A DNA stretch of 64,000 bases from Sinorhizobium sp. B11 (GTDB lineage Bacteria; Pseudomonadota; Alphaproteobacteria; Rhizobiales; Rhizobiaceae): assembly GCA_039725955.1 (NCBI GenBank), contig CP091033.1, forward strand, positions 1,922,001 to 1,986,000, given 5' to 3'. Below the pieces are notes generated by a model. That model was given only the letters and a program-made list of their open reading frames with translations. It was not told the origin of the DNA and made no database searches. Numbering within the stretch: position 1 is the first letter of the stretch; each line of letters starts with the position of its first letter. Both the position numbers and the translations under genes were made by a program. Shown piece by piece: positions 47,039 to 57,063 of the stretch.

Positions 47039-48385
47039 TCATGCTGCCAGGAGCTCGTTCATCGCCGCGATGAAGCGCCGGTCGATCAGGTCCCGACGCA
47101 GATGCCGGCCGTCTTCGACCTGCTTGCGGCCGAGCGCCCAGACGGTGTCGACTGCCACATCACCGGCAAAGATCCACTGATCGAGAACCTGGCTTTCGGA
47201 AAGATAGGGAACCGCTCTCGTATCAAGCGATACGATGTCGGCATAGTTGCCTGCAGCAAGACCCGCCGGTGCCTTCAATGCTGCACCACCGCCGGCTAGC
47301 GCGTGTTCAAAGAGGGCCTGGCCGGTGGAGCCGCCAGTGGTGGCGATGACATTGCGGGCACGCAGCGCCAGACGCTCGGAATATTCGAGCTGACGAAGTT
47401 CCCCGGCAATGGAAATGAGAATGTTGGAATCGGATCCGATGCCGAAGCGCCCGGCTTCGGACAAGAATAGCGGTGCCGAAAATGTCCCGTCGCCGAGATT
47501 GGCTTCGGTAATCGGGCAGAGGCCCGCAATGGCGCCGCTCCTTGCCGTCCGCCGTGTTTCGTCCGCCGTCATGTGGGTTGCGTGGATGAGGCACCAGCGC
47601 TGATCAACCGGCGCATTGTCGAGCAGCCATTGGACAGGTCTTGCGCCGGACCAGGCGAGGCAATCCTCAACCTCCCTGACCTGCTCGGCGACATGAATGT
47701 GGATGGGGCCGTCATCGGCAAGCGCAATGGCGACAGATAGTTCCTCCGGCGTGACGGCGCGCAGGCTGTGCGGCGCGACGCCGATCTCTGAACCGGGAAG
47801 CCTTCCTGCGACCTGCCGGCAGCCTTCCATCAGCCGCGCAAAACTCTCGGCGGAATTGATGAAGCGGCGCTGCCCTTCGATGGGCGCTGCGCCGCCAAAG
47901 CCGGAATGAGCGTAGAGAACCGGCAGCAACGTCAATCCGATGCCGGTTTCGGCACTCGCAGCCCCAATCCTTTCGGCCATTTCGGCGATATTCGTATAGG
48001 GGCTGCCATCCTTGTCGTGATGCAGATAGTGGAACTCGCCGACGCGGCAGAAGCCGGCTTCCAGCATTTCCATATAGAGTTTCGCCGCTACAGCTTCGAC
48101 ATGGTCTGGCGTCATCGAGAGCGCAAATTTGTACATGACGGTGCGCCAGCTCCAGAAACTGTCATTGGCCGGGCCGCGCACTTCAGCAAGCCCCGCCATC
48201 GCCCGCTGAAAGGCATGGCTGTGGAGGTTCGGCATTGCCGGCAGCAGGACAGCATGACGCTCGTTATCCGCGTCAGGCGCAACATCCATTTCGATTGCGG
48301 CAATGCGTCCGTCCGCAAGCGTCAGGCGCACATTCCTGCGCCAGCCTTCGGCCAACAAGGCAGCCGCCGCATGAAGTTTCGTCAT
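47039..48385 (-). CDS. hutF: Formimidoylglutamate deiminase
   Basis: HutF converts N-formimidoyl-L-glutamate to N-formyl-L-glutamate and ammonia. The 448-residue amidohydrolase has the metal motif LHSHAFQRAMAGL, EFHYLHHDKDG, VAPHSLRAVTPEE, IHIHVAEQVREVEDC, LIHATHMT and GIGSDSNI, all as expected for the family. ATG 48385 follows GGGAG. It is divergent from hutI across a 124-nt gap with a HutC-type palindrome. Together with hutG it gives the five-step route. Confidence 0.92.
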   Translation of the reverse strand: MTKLHAAAALLAEGWRRNVRLTLADGRIAAIEMDVAPDADNERHAVLLPAMPNLHSHAFQRAMAGLAEVRGPANDSFWSWRTVMYKFALSMTPDHVEAVAAKLYMEMLEAGFCRVGEFHYLHHDKDGSPYTNIAEMAERIGAASAETGIGLTLLPVLYAHSGFGGAAPIEGQRRFINSAESFARLMEGCRQVAGRLPGSEIGVAPHSLRAVTPEELSVAIALADDGPIHIHVAEQVREVEDCLAWSGARPVQWLLDNAPVDQRWCLIHATHMTADETRRTARSGAIAGLCPITEANLGDGTFSAPLFLSEAGRFGIGSDSNILISIAGELRQLEYSERLALRARNVIATTGGSTGQALFEHALAGGGAALKAPAGLAAGNYADIVSLDTRAVPYLSESQVLDQWIFAGDVAVDTVWALGRKQVEDGRHLRRDLIDRRFIAAMNELLAA

Positions 48386-48467
48386 GATCGCTCTCCCGTT
48401 TCGCAATTGACCGCTTCGCTTGCCTTTATGCGAAAGGCCATAAATTTCTACTTGTCACCCTTTTTAT

Positions 48468-48481
48468 TATGTATATACATA
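48468..48481. promoter_or_regulatory. Perfect palindrome in the hutF/hutI divergent promoter, candidate HutC operator
   Basis: TATGTATATACATA is a perfect 14-bp palindrome containing TGTATATACA, the type of core recognised by HutC-family regulators. It lies 29 nt before the hutI start and 83 nt before hutF, so it could control both directions. Confidence 0.65.
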
Positions 48482-48509
48482 TTCAGCCATAAGGAAAGGC
48501 GTAAAGCTG

Positions 48510-49769
48510 ATGAGTGGGAACAAATTTTCCGGATCGGGCCGCAATTCCAGCGCTCGCTCGCTATGGCGCAATGCGCGCCTTGCGACGTTGCGGGAGGATC
48601 TGCCGGGCCTTGGCATTATCGAAAAAGGCGCCGTCGTCTGTGAAGGCGGGCGCATCCTCTACGCAGGGCCGGAAGCCGAACTGCCGTCCTGGCTGATCGA
48701 GGCGGCCGACATTACCGATCTCGAAGGCCGCTGGGTCACGCCCGGCCTCGTCGACTGCCATACCCACATCGTCTATGGCGGCAACCGTGCGCGGGAATTC
48801 GAGATGCGGCTCGAAGGCGCGACCTATGAAGAGATCGCGCGCGCCGGCGGCGGCATCGTCTTCTCCGTGAAGGCAACCAATGCGCTGTCCGTCGAAGGCC
48901 TCGTCGAGGCCGCGCTGCCGCGGCTCGACACGCTGATCTCGGAAGGCGTGACCACCATCGAGGTCAAGTCCGGCTACGGGCTCAATATCGAGGCGGAACT
49001 GAAGATGCTGCGCGCCGCGCGCGCACTTGCAGACCATCGGCCGGTAAGGGTCATCACCTCCTATCTCGGCGCCCATGCAACACCCGTCGAATACAAGGGA
49101 CGGAACCAGGATTACATTTCCGATGTCGTCCTGCCGGGCCTTGAGCGGGCACGTGCCGAAGGCCTCATCGACGCCGTTGACGGTTTTTGCGAAGGCATCG
49201 CCTTCTCAGTCGACGAGATCGCGCGGGTCTTCGAGAAGGCCCGTTCGCTCGGTATTCCCGTCAAGCTCCATGCCGAACAGCTCTCCAATCTCGGTGGCGC
49301 GAAACTCGCAGCCTCCTATGGTGCGCTTTCGGCCGATCATCTGGAATATCTGGATGAAGATGGCGCGCGGGCAATGGCAGCCGCCGGCACGGTTGCGGTT
49401 CTGCTCCCAGGTGCCTTCTACGCCATCAACGAGAAGCAGAAGCCGCCGGTTCAGGCCTTGAGGCAGGCCGGCGTGCACATCGCCATCGCCACGGACAGCA
49501 ATCCGGGCACCTCGCCTCTCACCTCGCTGCTGCTCACCATGAACATGTCGGCGACGCTGTTCAGGCTGACGGTGGAGGAATGCATCGCCGGCGCAACCCG
49601 CGAAGGCGCCCGTGCACTCGGCCTGCTTAGCGAGACCGGCACGATCGAGGCCGGCAAGTCTGCTGATCTGGCGATCTGGGATATCGAAAGCCCCGCCGAG
49701 CTCGTCTACCGCATCGGCTTCAACCCACTTCACGCACATATTTTCAAGGGCCAGAGGATCGACCGATGA
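48510..49769 (+). CDS. hutI: Imidazolonepropionase
   Basis: HutI hydrolyses 4-imidazolone-5-propionate to formimidoylglutamate. The 419-residue metal amidohydrolase shows [20 protein letters not shown] (metal and substrate site), [46 protein letters not shown] and [14 protein letters not shown]. It is first in the plus-strand hut operon and overlaps hutH by ATGA. Confidence 0.93.
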   Translation: MSGNKFSGSGRNSSARSLWRNARLATLREDLPGLGIIEKGAVVCEGGRILYAGPEAELPSWLIEAADITDLEGRWVTPGLVDCHTHIVYGGNRAREFEMRLEGATYEEIARAGGGIVFSVKATNALSVEGLVEAALPRLDTLISEGVTTIEVKSGYGLNIEAELKMLRAARALADHRPVRVITSYLGAHATPVEYKGRNQDYISDVVLPGLERARAEGLIDAVDGFCEGIAFSVDEIARVFEKARSLGIPVKLHAEQLSNLGGAKLAASYGALSADHLEYLDEDGARAMAAAGTVAVLLPGAFYAINEKQKPPVQALRQAGVHIAIATDSNPGTSPLTSLLLTMNMSATLFRLTVEECIAGATREGARALGLLSETGTIEAGKSADLAIWDIESPAELVYRIGFNPLHAHIFKGQRIDR

Positions 49770-51301
49770 CCATTACCCTCCATCCGGGCTCCGTCTCGCT
49801 GCAGGATCTCGCAACGATTTACTGGACCTGCGTCCCGGCAAAGCTCGACCCATCCTTCGACGCCGGCATCATCAAGGCGGCAAACCGCATCGCCGAGATC
49901 GCCGCTGGCAATGCGCCGGTCTACGGTATCAATACCGGCTTCGGCAAGCTCGCCTCGATCAAGATCGACAGCGCCGATGTGGCGACCCTGCAGCGCAACC
50001 TCATCCTGTCGCATTGCTGCGGTGTCGGTGAGCCACTGCCGGAAAATGTCGTGCGCCTGATCATGGCGCTGAAACTCGTTTCGCTCGGCCGCGGCGCTTC
50101 CGGCGTGCGGCTGGAACTGGTGCGACTGATCGAAGCGATGATGGCTCGCGGCGTCATCCCTGTCATTCCGGAAAAGGGCTCGGTTGGCGCTTCCGGCGAC
50201 CTTGCGCCGCTTGCCCATATGACGGCCGTGATGATGGGCCATGGCGAGGCGTTCTTCGGGGGCGAGAGGCTGCATGGCGCAACCGCGCTGCTCAAGGCCG
50301 GGCTGCATCCCATCGTGCTCGCCGCCAAGGAAGGCCTGGCGCTCATCAATGGCACGCAAACCTCGACGGCGCTGGCGCTCGCCGGTCTCTTCCGCGCCCA
50401 CCGGGCGGCGCAATCGGCGCTGATTACCGGCGCCATGTCAACGGATGCCGCCATGGGTTCGTCCGCACCGTTCCATCCTGACATTCATACGCTGCGCGGT
50501 CATCGGGGTCAGATCGATACGGCAGCAGCACTTCGCGCCCTGCTCGAAAACTCGCCGATCCGCCAGAGCCATATCGAAGGCGACGAGCGCGTGCAGGATC
50601 CCTACTGCATCCGCTGCCAGCCGCAGGTCGACGGCGCCTGCCTCGATCTGCTGCGCTCGGTTGCACGCACGCTGGAAATCGAGGCCAATGCCGTGACGGA
50701 CAATCCGCTTGTGCTCTCGGATAATTCGGTCGTCTCCGGCGGCAATTTCCATGCAGAGCCCGTTGCCTTCGCCGCCGACCAGATCGCGCTCGCTGTCTGC
50801 GAGATCGGTGCCATTGCCCAGCGCCGCATCGCGCTACTCGTCGATCCTGCGCTTTCCTACGGATTGCCGGCGTTCCTCGCCAAGAAGCCGGGGCTGAATT
50901 CCGGCCTAATGATCGCCGAGGTCACGTCCGCCGCACTGATGAGCGAGAACAAGCAGATGTCGCATCCGGCTTCCGTCGATTCGACGCCGACCTCGGCCAA
51001 TCAGGAAGACCACGTCTCCATGGCCTGTCATGGCGCGCGGCGGCTTCTGCCGATGACCGACAATCTCTTCGCCATCATCGGCATCGAGGCTTTGACCGCC
51101 GCTCAAGGCGTCGAGCTTCGCGCGCCGCTTGCGACCAGCCCGGAACTGACCAAGGCGATCGCAGCGATCCGCAACGTCGTGCCCTCGCTCGAGGAGGATC
51201 GCTACATGGCAAACGACCTGAAGGCGGCCAGCATTCTCGTTGGCGGCGGTGCTCTCAACGCATCCGTTTCAAGCGGCATCCTGCCGGCTCTGGAGGTCTG
51301 A
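49766..51301 (+). CDS. hutH: Histidine ammonia-lyase (MIO-containing)
   Basis: HutH deaminates L-histidine to urocanate. The 511-residue enzyme carries the MIO-forming Ala142-Ser143-Gly144 in [14 protein letters not shown]. Active-site residues are at the same positions as in the Pseudomonas enzyme: Tyr53 (YGINTGFG), His83 (LSHCCGVG), Asn195 (LINGT), the [11 protein letters not shown] segment and QEDHVSM near 414. It is the canonical lyase of the window, in contrast with the triad-less homologue at 58569. It overlaps hutI by 4 nt; hutG follows after 1 nt. Confidence 0.95.
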   Translation: MTITLHPGSVSLQDLATIYWTCVPAKLDPSFDAGIIKAANRIAEIAAGNAPVYGINTGFGKLASIKIDSADVATLQRNLILSHCCGVGEPLPENVVRLIMALKLVSLGRGASGVRLELVRLIEAMMARGVIPVIPEKGSVGASGDLAPLAHMTAVMMGHGEAFFGGERLHGATALLKAGLHPIVLAAKEGLALINGTQTSTALALAGLFRAHRAAQSALITGAMSTDAAMGSSAPFHPDIHTLRGHRGQIDTAAALRALLENSPIRQSHIEGDERVQDPYCIRCQPQVDGACLDLLRSVARTLEIEANAVTDNPLVLSDNSVVSGGNFHAEPVAFAADQIALAVCEIGAIAQRRIALLVDPALSYGLPAFLAKKPGLNSGLMIAEVTSAALMSENKQMSHPASVDSTPTSANQEDHVSMACHGARRLLPMTDNLFAIIGIEALTAAQGVELRAPLATSPELTKAIAAIRNVVPSLEEDRYMANDLKAASILVGGGALNASVSSGILPALEV

Positions 51302-51302
51302 C

Positions 51303-52103
51303 ATGTCTGTTTTCGAGGTCAAGCAAGGCACCTCCCCCGTCATCCTCGGTTTTCCGCACACGGGCACCGATGTTCCCGCCGATATATGGGAGCGCCTGAA
51401 CGAGACCGGCCGGCTGCTTGCCGATACCGACTGGCATATCCACCATCTCTATGACGGCCTGCTCGACAACCCAACCGTCGTGCGCGCCACCTTCCACCGC
51501 TATGTGCTGGACGCCAACCGCGATCCCGCCGGCACGAGCCTCTATCCCGGCCAGAACACGACCGGGCTGATCCCGGAGACGGATTTCGACGGCAAGCCGA
51601 TCTGGAAAGAGGGAGCAGAACCAACCGAAGCCGATATCGCAGAGCGACTGCGCACGTACCATACGCCTTACCATGCCGCTCTCGCCGCCGAGATCGAGCG
51701 GGTGAAAGCCATTCACGGTGTCGTCGTGCTCTACGACTGCCATTCCATCCGCTCGCACATTCCTTTCCTCTTCGACGGGAAGCTGCCGGATTTCAATATC
51801 GGCACGGATATGGGCAAGACCTGCGATCCGGCAATCGAACAGGCGACCGTCGCCATTGCCGCGGCTGCAACGGGTTATGACAGCATTCTGAACGGTCGCT
51901 TCAAGGGCGGCTGGACGACCCGCCACTACGGCAGGCCGGAAACCGGCGTCCACGCCATCCAGATGGAGCTTGCCCAATCAACGCATCTGGCAACCGAAGC
52001 ATCGCCCTTCGCCTATGACGAGGCCAAGGCTGACAAGCTGCGCATCCATCTCAAATCCATCCTGACGCGGATCGAAGAGATCGCGCTCGGTCTGAAACGC
52101 TAA
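51303..52103 (+). CDS. hutG: N-formylglutamate deformylase
   Basis: HutG hydrolyses N-formylglutamate to glutamate and formate, the last step of the HutF route. The 266-residue protein of the N-formylglutamate amidohydrolase family shows [45 protein letters not shown] and [23 protein letters not shown] 51303 directly follows the hutH stop; a longer frame upstream lies inside hutH. Confidence 0.93.
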   Translation: MSVFEVKQGTSPVILGFPHTGTDVPADIWERLNETGRLLADTDWHIHHLYDGLLDNPTVVRATFHRYVLDANRDPAGTSLYPGQNTTGLIPETDFDGKPIWKEGAEPTEADIAERLRTYHTPYHAALAAEIERVKAIHGVVVLYDCHSIRSHIPFLFDGKLPDFNIGTDMGKTCDPAIEQATVAIAAAATGYDSILNGRFKGGWTTRHYGRPETGVHAIQMELAQSTHLATEASPFAYDEAKADKLRIHLKSILTRIEEIALGLKR

Positions 52104-52120
52104 AACAAGGGAACATCATC

Positions 52121-53809
52121 ATGACCGTAAACCCGCGCCACAATATCCGCGACGTCCGCGCCCCACGCGGCGATCAGCTCAACGCCAAGAGCTGGATGAC
52201 CGAAGCGCCGCTGCGCATGCTCATGAACAATCTCGACCCCGACGTCGCCGAAAACCCGCATGAGCTTGTCGTCTATGGCGGTATCGGCCGCGCCGCCCGC
52301 ACCTGGGACGATTTCGACCGCATCACGGCAACGCTGAAGACGCTGAACGAAGACGAGACATTGCTCGTCCAGTCCGGCAAACCGGTGGGCGTTTTCCGCA
52401 CCCACAAGGATGCGCCGCGCGTCCTGATCGCCAATTCCAATCTCGTGCCGCACTGGGCGACCTGGGATCATTTCAACGAGCTCGACAAGAAGGGGCTTGC
52501 CATGTACGGCCAGATGACGGCCGGCTCGTGGATCTATATCGGCACGCAGGGGATCGTGCAGGGCACCTACGAGACCTTCGTCGAAGCCGGACGCCAGCAC
52601 TATAATGGCAATCTTAGGGGTAAGTGGATCCTGACCGGCGGCCTCGGCGGCATGGGCGGTGCCCAGCCGCTCGCAGCCGTCATGGCCGGCGCCTGCTGCC
52701 TTGCCGTCGAATGCGACGAGACCCGCATCGATTTCCGCCTGCGCACCCGCTATGTCGACGAAAAGGCCCATACGCTGGACGAGGCGCTGGAAAAGATCGA
52801 GCGCTGGACCAAGGCTGGTGAAGCCAAGTCGGTCGGTCTTGTCGGCAATGCCGCGGAAATCTTTCCGGAATTGGTGCGTCGCATGAAGGCCGGCGGCCCG
52901 CGCCCCGATATCGTCACCGACCAGACTTCGGCGCATGACCCGCGCAACGGCTACCTGCCGGTCGGCTGGACCGTTGCCGAAGCCAAGGCCAAGCGTGAAA
53001 GCGATCCGAAGGCGGTCGAAGCCGCAGCCCGCGCCTCGATGAAGGCCCATGTCGAGGCCATGGTCGCCTTCTGGGATGCTGGCGTGCCGACACTCGACTA
53101 CGGCAACAACATCCGCCAGGTCGCCAAGGACGAGGGTCTCGAAAACGCCTTCGCGTTCCCGGGCTTCGTGCCGGCCTATATCCGCCCGCTCTTCTGCCGC
53201 GGCATCGGCCCGTTCCGCTGGGCGGCCCTCTCGGGTGATCCCGAAGATATCTACAAGACCGACGCCAAGGTGAAGGAACTGCTGCCCGACAACAAGCACC
53301 TGCACAACTGGCTCGACATGGCCAGAGAGCGCATCGCATTCCAGGGCCTGCCGGCCCGCATCTGCTGGGTCGGCCTCGGCGACCGCCATCGCCTCGGCCT
53401 CGCCTTCAACGAGATGGTCAGGAACGGCGAGCTGAAGGCCCCTGTCGTCATCGGCCGCGACCACCTCGATTCCGGTTCCGTCGCCTCGCCGAACCGCGAA
53501 ACGGAAGCGATGAAGGACGGCTCGGATGCCGTCTCCGACTGGCCGCTTCTGAACGCGCTGCTCAACACCGCCTCGGGCGCCACTTGGGTATCGCTGCATC
53601 ACGGCGGCGGCGTCGGCATGGGCTTTTCGCAGCATTCCGGCATGGTCATCTGCGCCGACGGTACTGACGATGCGGCGCGCCGCCTCGGAAATGTTCTCTG
53701 GAACGATCCGGCGACCGGTGTCATGCGCCATGCGGATGCCGGCTACGACATCGCAGTCGACTGCGCCAAGGAAAAGGGCCTGCGCCTGCCCGGCATCCTC
53801 GGGAACTGA
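52121..53809 (+). CDS. hutU: Urocanate hydratase
   Basis: HutU converts urocanate to imidazolonepropionate using tightly bound NAD. The 562-residue protein has the usual length and motifs: [32 protein letters not shown], the NAD site [19 protein letters not shown], the conserved Cys in [14 protein letters not shown] and the catalytic-region [18 protein letters not shown]. It is the metabolic meeting point for any urocanate made by HutH or a HutH-like lyase. AAGGGAA precedes the ATG. Confidence 0.95.
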   Translation: MTVNPRHNIRDVRAPRGDQLNAKSWMTEAPLRMLMNNLDPDVAENPHELVVYGGIGRAARTWDDFDRITATLKTLNEDETLLVQSGKPVGVFRTHKDAPRVLIANSNLVPHWATWDHFNELDKKGLAMYGQMTAGSWIYIGTQGIVQGTYETFVEAGRQHYNGNLRGKWILTGGLGGMGGAQPLAAVMAGACCLAVECDETRIDFRLRTRYVDEKAHTLDEALEKIERWTKAGEAKSVGLVGNAAEIFPELVRRMKAGGPRPDIVTDQTSAHDPRNGYLPVGWTVAEAKAKRESDPKAVEAAARASMKAHVEAMVAFWDAGVPTLDYGNNIRQVAKDEGLENAFAFPGFVPAYIRPLFCRGIGPFRWAALSGDPEDIYKTDAKVKELLPDNKHLHNWLDMARERIAFQGLPARICWVGLGDRHRLGLAFNEMVRNGELKAPVVIGRDHLDSGSVASPNRETEAMKDGSDAVSDWPLLNALLNTASGATWVSLHHGGGVGMGFSQHSGMVICADGTDDAARRLGNVLWNDPATGVMRHADAGYDIAVDCAKEKGLRLPGILGN

Positions 53810-53812
53810 GCC

Positions 53813-54397
53813 ATGAAGATCCTGCGCTCTGCCGATCACAAGCGCATGCCGTGGAAGAACGGCGGCGGCGAAACGGTGGAAATCGCCATTTCGCCCCAGG
53901 GCGCAGGACTTGCCGATTTCGATTGGCGGGTCAGCATGGCGACGGTCGCCTCCGACGGCCCTTTCTCAATCTTTCCCGGGATCGACCGCACGCTGTCGAT
54001 CCTGGAAGGGAATGGCATGCGGCTCCTGATCGAGGGGCGCGATCCGGTGGTCCTGACACGGGAAAGCGATCCGCTTGCCTTTGCTGCAGATATTGCGGTC
54101 TCGGCTACGCTGCCTGATGGAGCGATCACCGACCTGAATGTCATGACCCGACGCAGCACGCTCCGGCACGCTGTTGCGCGGATCGAGATCGATGGTGAGA
54201 AACGGGAGGAGTTTACGCGAGGGAGCTTCATGCTCTTCTGCGCCAGCGGAACCGTGACTGTGCACGCAGGTCCGGAGAGGATCGAGCTTGGCGCCGGTGA
54301 TGCGTTGTTATTCGAGGAAGGCGGAAGCGATGGGCTCAGCTTCGACGGCCGGGCGCTTTGCTACGCCATTTCAATCGGCTGGACGGAAAAGCAATGA
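53813..54397 (+). CDS. hutD: HutD family protein
   Basis: The 194-residue cupin-fold protein has MPWKNGGGETVEIAISP near the N-terminus, DWRVSMATVASDGPFSIFPG, DRTLSILEGNGMRL and DLNVMTRRST, all typical of HutD. HutD is a conserved hut accessory protein thought to limit hut pathway activity; it is not a catalytic step. It starts 3 nt after hutU and ends the operon. Confidence 0.9.
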   Translation: MKILRSADHKRMPWKNGGGETVEIAISPQGAGLADFDWRVSMATVASDGPFSIFPGIDRTLSILEGNGMRLLIEGRDPVVLTRESDPLAFAADIAVSATLPDGAITDLNVMTRRSTLRHAVARIEIDGEKREEFTRGSFMLFCASGTVTVHAGPERIELGAGDALLFEEGGSDGLSFDGRALCYAISIGWTEKQ

Positions 54398-54428
54398 CAC
54401 CTTCCGGCAACTGGGCCCTTTCGCGACA

Positions 54429-54443
54429 GGTTCCATATACAAC
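54429..54443. promoter_or_regulatory. HutC-like half of a repeated site near the hutD/second-regulator junction
   Basis: GGTTCCATATACAAC matches GGTACCCTATACAAC at 55280-55294 at 13 of 15 positions. The shared TTGTATA core (reverse strand) is of the HutC type. The two copies flank the second HutC-type regulator gene. Confidence 0.45.
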
Positions 54444-54447
54444 TGGT

Positions 54448-55203
54448 TCACTCCTCGAACATTTTGCCGCTACGCGTTTCCAGCCTGTAGCGATGTCCGG
54501 GATAGACGAGACGCGCGGTCGAAACCACCTGACGAGCCGACCAGGTGCGACGGCGAATGGCGAGGCACGGCTCGCTCTGCAGGATTGTCAGCAGCTTGCA
54601 TTCCCAGGCGCGCGGTATCACAGCCTCGACGATATGCTCCGATGCACTGAGCGGCGCCGCCGCCGTCAGATAGGCATTTGGCGTCAGGGTCGAAAAGTCC
54701 TGCGCCAGATAATCTGGCGCCGCTCCAGGATTGACGAAGCGGTCCTCGATCTGCACGGGCACGCCGTTCTCGCTGTGGACGATCAGCGAGTGAAAAACCG
54801 GCGCGCCGATATCGAGTTCGAGCGCATCGGCAACCTCCGGAGAAGCCGTCTCTTCGGCCAAAACGATGACTGTCGCTTCATGTGTGTGGCCACGCTCGGC
54901 GATCTCGTCGGCGATATTGCGCACCTCGAAGAGCGCCGAATAGCCCTTGCGTTCCGCAACGAAGGAACCGACGCCCTGGATGCGGAGGAGTTCGCCTTCG
55001 TTCGCCAGTTCCCGGAGCGCTCGGTTGGCGGTCATCTTGCTGACGCCGAGCTCCACCACCAGCTCGTTTTCCGAGGGCACGCGGTGTCGCGGCGGCCATT
55101 CGCCGCTGCGGATCCGGTCGAGAATGACCTGCTTGACGCCAGCATAAAGCGGGCCACCGTCATTTTCCGCCAGTTCACGCTTCATCTCGCCGGAACGCTT
55201 CAT
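54448..55203 (-). CDS. Second HutC-type GntR regulator
   Basis: This 251-residue GntR/HutC protein has a winged helix (VILDRIRSGEWPPRHRVPSE, then LGVSKMTANRALRELANEGE) and a UTRA effector domain (FHSLIVHSENGVPVQIEDRF, LAIRRRTWSARQVVSTARLV, YPGHRYRLETRSGKM). It resembles the protein at 46256 in architecture but differs throughout. It is divergent from the binding-protein gene of the second cluster and is probably its regulator. Urocanate or a related imidazole acrylate is the likely effector (family inference). Confidence 0.87.
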   Translation of the reverse strand: MKRSGEMKRELAENDGGPLYAGVKQVILDRIRSGEWPPRHRVPSENELVVELGVSKMTANRALRELANEGELLRIQGVGSFVAERKGYSALFEVRNIADEIAERGHTHEATVIVLAEETASPEVADALELDIGAPVFHSLIVHSENGVPVQIEDRFVNPGAAPDYLAQDFSTLTPNAYLTAAAPLSASEHIVEAVIPRAWECKLLTILQSEPCLAIRRRTWSARQVVSTARLVYPGHRYRLETRSGKMFEE

Positions 55204-55279
55204 TGCCTATTCCCTTTGCACCGGTGGAATCTGCCTTCTAAATCGACTTTCCACTTGCATAACACAAAATATCTCATAT

Positions 55280-55294
55280 GGTACCCTATACAAC
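55280..55294. promoter_or_regulatory. Candidate operator between the second HutC-type gene and the transporter operon
   Basis: GGTACCCTATACAAC lies in the 176-nt divergent gap. Together with the preceding ATAT it forms an imperfect palindrome around GGTACC (ATAtGGTACCcTAT). It matches the copy at 54429 closely. Confidence 0.5.
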
Positions 55295-55379
55295 CTGCCG
55301 ATCAAAAAATAGCAGGCAAGCCGGCGAAGATCGGCATTCATACCGCAAGGTCTGTCCAATCTCAGAGGAGATCACATCA

Positions 55380-56222
55380 ATGAAGCTCAGCACGATTCTT
55401 CTTTCCTGCGCGATGACGGCAGCGGCCTTTGCCGCGCCTGCCTCTGCCAAGGACTGGACGAAGGCGACCATCACGCTCGAAGGCGCCTACGCCCCCTGGA
55501 ACCTCACCAATGCCGACGGCACACTCGGCGGCTTCGAACCGGAACTCGCCAAGGTTCTGTGCGAACGCGCCAAGATCGAGTGCACACTGGTCGCATCCGA
55601 CTGGGATGGCATGATCCCGGCCCTGAATGCCGGCAAGTTCGATGTCATCATGGATGCACTGTCGATTACCGAAGAGCGCAAGCAGGTCATCGATTTCACC
55701 GTTCCCTATGCAGCAACGCCAGCAGCCTTCGCCACCGCCAAGGACAGCCCGCTTGCGAATGCTGCCGGCACCGGCGCAATTATCAAGATGACACCTGGCC
55801 AGACCGGCGTGAAGGAAATCGACGCGCTGAAGGAAGTCTTCAAGGGCAAGACGATCGGCATCCAGGCGGCTACCGTCTATGCGAAATTTGTCTACGACAA
55901 TTTCGGCAGCATCGCTGAAATCCGCGAATACAAGACCGGCGCCGACCGCGACCTCGACCTGCAGAACGGCCGCATCGACCTCGGCTTCGACGACGCCGTC
56001 TATTTCGCTAATGCCTTTGCTTCCGCCAACGACACGCTCGCCTTCACCGGCCCTGAAATCGTAGGCTCGATCTGGGGCGAAGGCGAAGGCCTCGGCATCC
56101 GCAAGGCCGATACTGACCTGCGCGACAAGTTGAGCGAAGCGATCAAGTCCGCACTCGCCGACGGTACGGTCAAGAACCTCTCGATGAAATGGTTCAAGGT
56201 CGACGTCAGCCCGCAGAACTAA
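55380..56222 (+). CDS. ABC transporter solute-binding protein, histidine/opine type (family 3)
   Basis: This 280-residue periplasmic protein has a signal peptide ending ..AAPASA at residue 23, starting at ATG 55380 behind AGAGGAGA. The mature chain shows LEGAYAPWNLTNADGTLGGF, FDVIMDALSITEERKQVIDF and AATVYAKFVYDNFG. It is of the HisJ/octopine-type binding proteins. The downstream genes suggest histidine or an N-methylated histidine as ligand. A strong stem-loop separates it from the permease genes. Confidence 0.87.
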   Translation: MKLSTILLSCAMTAAAFAAPASAKDWTKATITLEGAYAPWNLTNADGTLGGFEPELAKVLCERAKIECTLVASDWDGMIPALNAGKFDVIMDALSITEERKQVIDFTVPYAATPAAFATAKDSPLANAAGTGAIIKMTPGQTGVKEIDALKEVFKGKTIGIQAATVYAKFVYDNFGSIAEIREYKTGADRDLDLQNGRIDLGFDDAVYFANAFASANDTLAFTGPEIVGSIWGEGEGLGIRKADTDLRDKLSEAIKSALADGTVKNLSMKWFKVDVSPQN

Positions 56223-56245
56223 GCTTTCGACGCAAAGCCGCGTTC

Positions 56246-56276
56246 CGTGGTCTCCGCTTTCTGATCGGGGACCACG
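56246..56276 (+). other. Intercistronic stem-loop after the histidine-type binding-protein gene
   Basis: CGTGGTCTCC pairs with GGGGACCACG over 10 bp (one G-U pair) around an 11-nt loop, 23 nt after the binding-protein stop. No T-run follows. It matches the placement of hairpins in the other three ABC operons. Confidence 0.6.
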
Positions 56277-56327
56277 TGCTATTCTGACCGCCCGTCATTT
56301 TGACGACGACAGCGCTGGGGAAGGCCC

Positions 56328-57053
56328 ATGGCGACACTCGAACTCATCGGATTCGGTTCAACCGGGTGGGGAGCATTTCTGCTTCTCGGCCTGTTGCTGA
56401 CATTAAGTGTCACCACCACAGCGCTGGCCATCGGCGCCGTGCTTGGCGCGATCATCGCCGGGGCGAAGCTCTCGGGAAATTTCATCCTCGTCGCGATCGG
56501 CCATATCTACACAACCGTCTTCCGCGGCGTACCCGAACTCCTGATCATCTACCTGATCTATTTCGGCGGCTCTACGGCGATCACCGCCATCGGCCAGTCC
56601 ATGGGCTATGAGGGCTTCCTCGGCCTGCCGTCCTTTGCCGCCGGCGCGCTTGCCGTCGGCATCATCTCCGGCGCCTACCAGGCGGAAGTCTATCGCGGCG
56701 CCTATCTTGCCATTTCCAAGGGCGAGCTCGAGGCTGCCTCGGCAATCGGCATGCATCGCGGGTTACGCTTCCGCCGCATCGTCATTCCACAAGTCCTACG
56801 CTTTGCCATTCCCGGTCTTGGCAATGTCTGGCAGCTCAGCCTGAAGGATTCCGCGCTGATTTCCGTCACCGGCCTTGCCGAGCTGATGCGTTCAAGCCAG
56901 GTCGCGGCCGGTTCGACCCGACAATATTTCCTGTTCTACATTGTCGGCGGCGCTCTCTACCTGATCCTCACCAGCCTGTCGGACCGCGTCTTCAACGGCG
57001 CCGAGCGCAAGGCCAATCGCAGCATGCCGGCTTCGGCTATGGGCCAGGCTTAG
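56328..57053 (+). CDS. ABC transporter permease, HisQ type
   Basis: This 241-residue inner-membrane permease has the EAA loop GELEAASAIGMHRGLRFRRI followed by VIPQVLRF, plus about five membrane segments. It belongs to the polar amino acid/opine class and would pair with the next permease. The start at 56328 is the only well-placed one. Confidence 0.88.
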   Translation: MATLELIGFGSTGWGAFLLLGLLLTLSVTTTALAIGAVLGAIIAGAKLSGNFILVAIGHIYTTVFRGVPELLIIYLIYFGGSTAITAIGQSMGYEGFLGLPSFAAGALAVGIISGAYQAEVYRGAYLAISKGELEAASAIGMHRGLRFRRIVIPQVLRFAIPGLGNVWQLSLKDSALISVTGLAELMRSSQVAAGSTRQYFLFYIVGGALYLILTSLSDRVFNGAERKANRSMPASAMGQA

Positions 57054-57063
57054 GGAGGACCAA

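Noticed and set aside
52100..53839. 579-codon minus-strand frame opposite hutU
   Set aside because: Antisense to a textbook urocanate hydratase.
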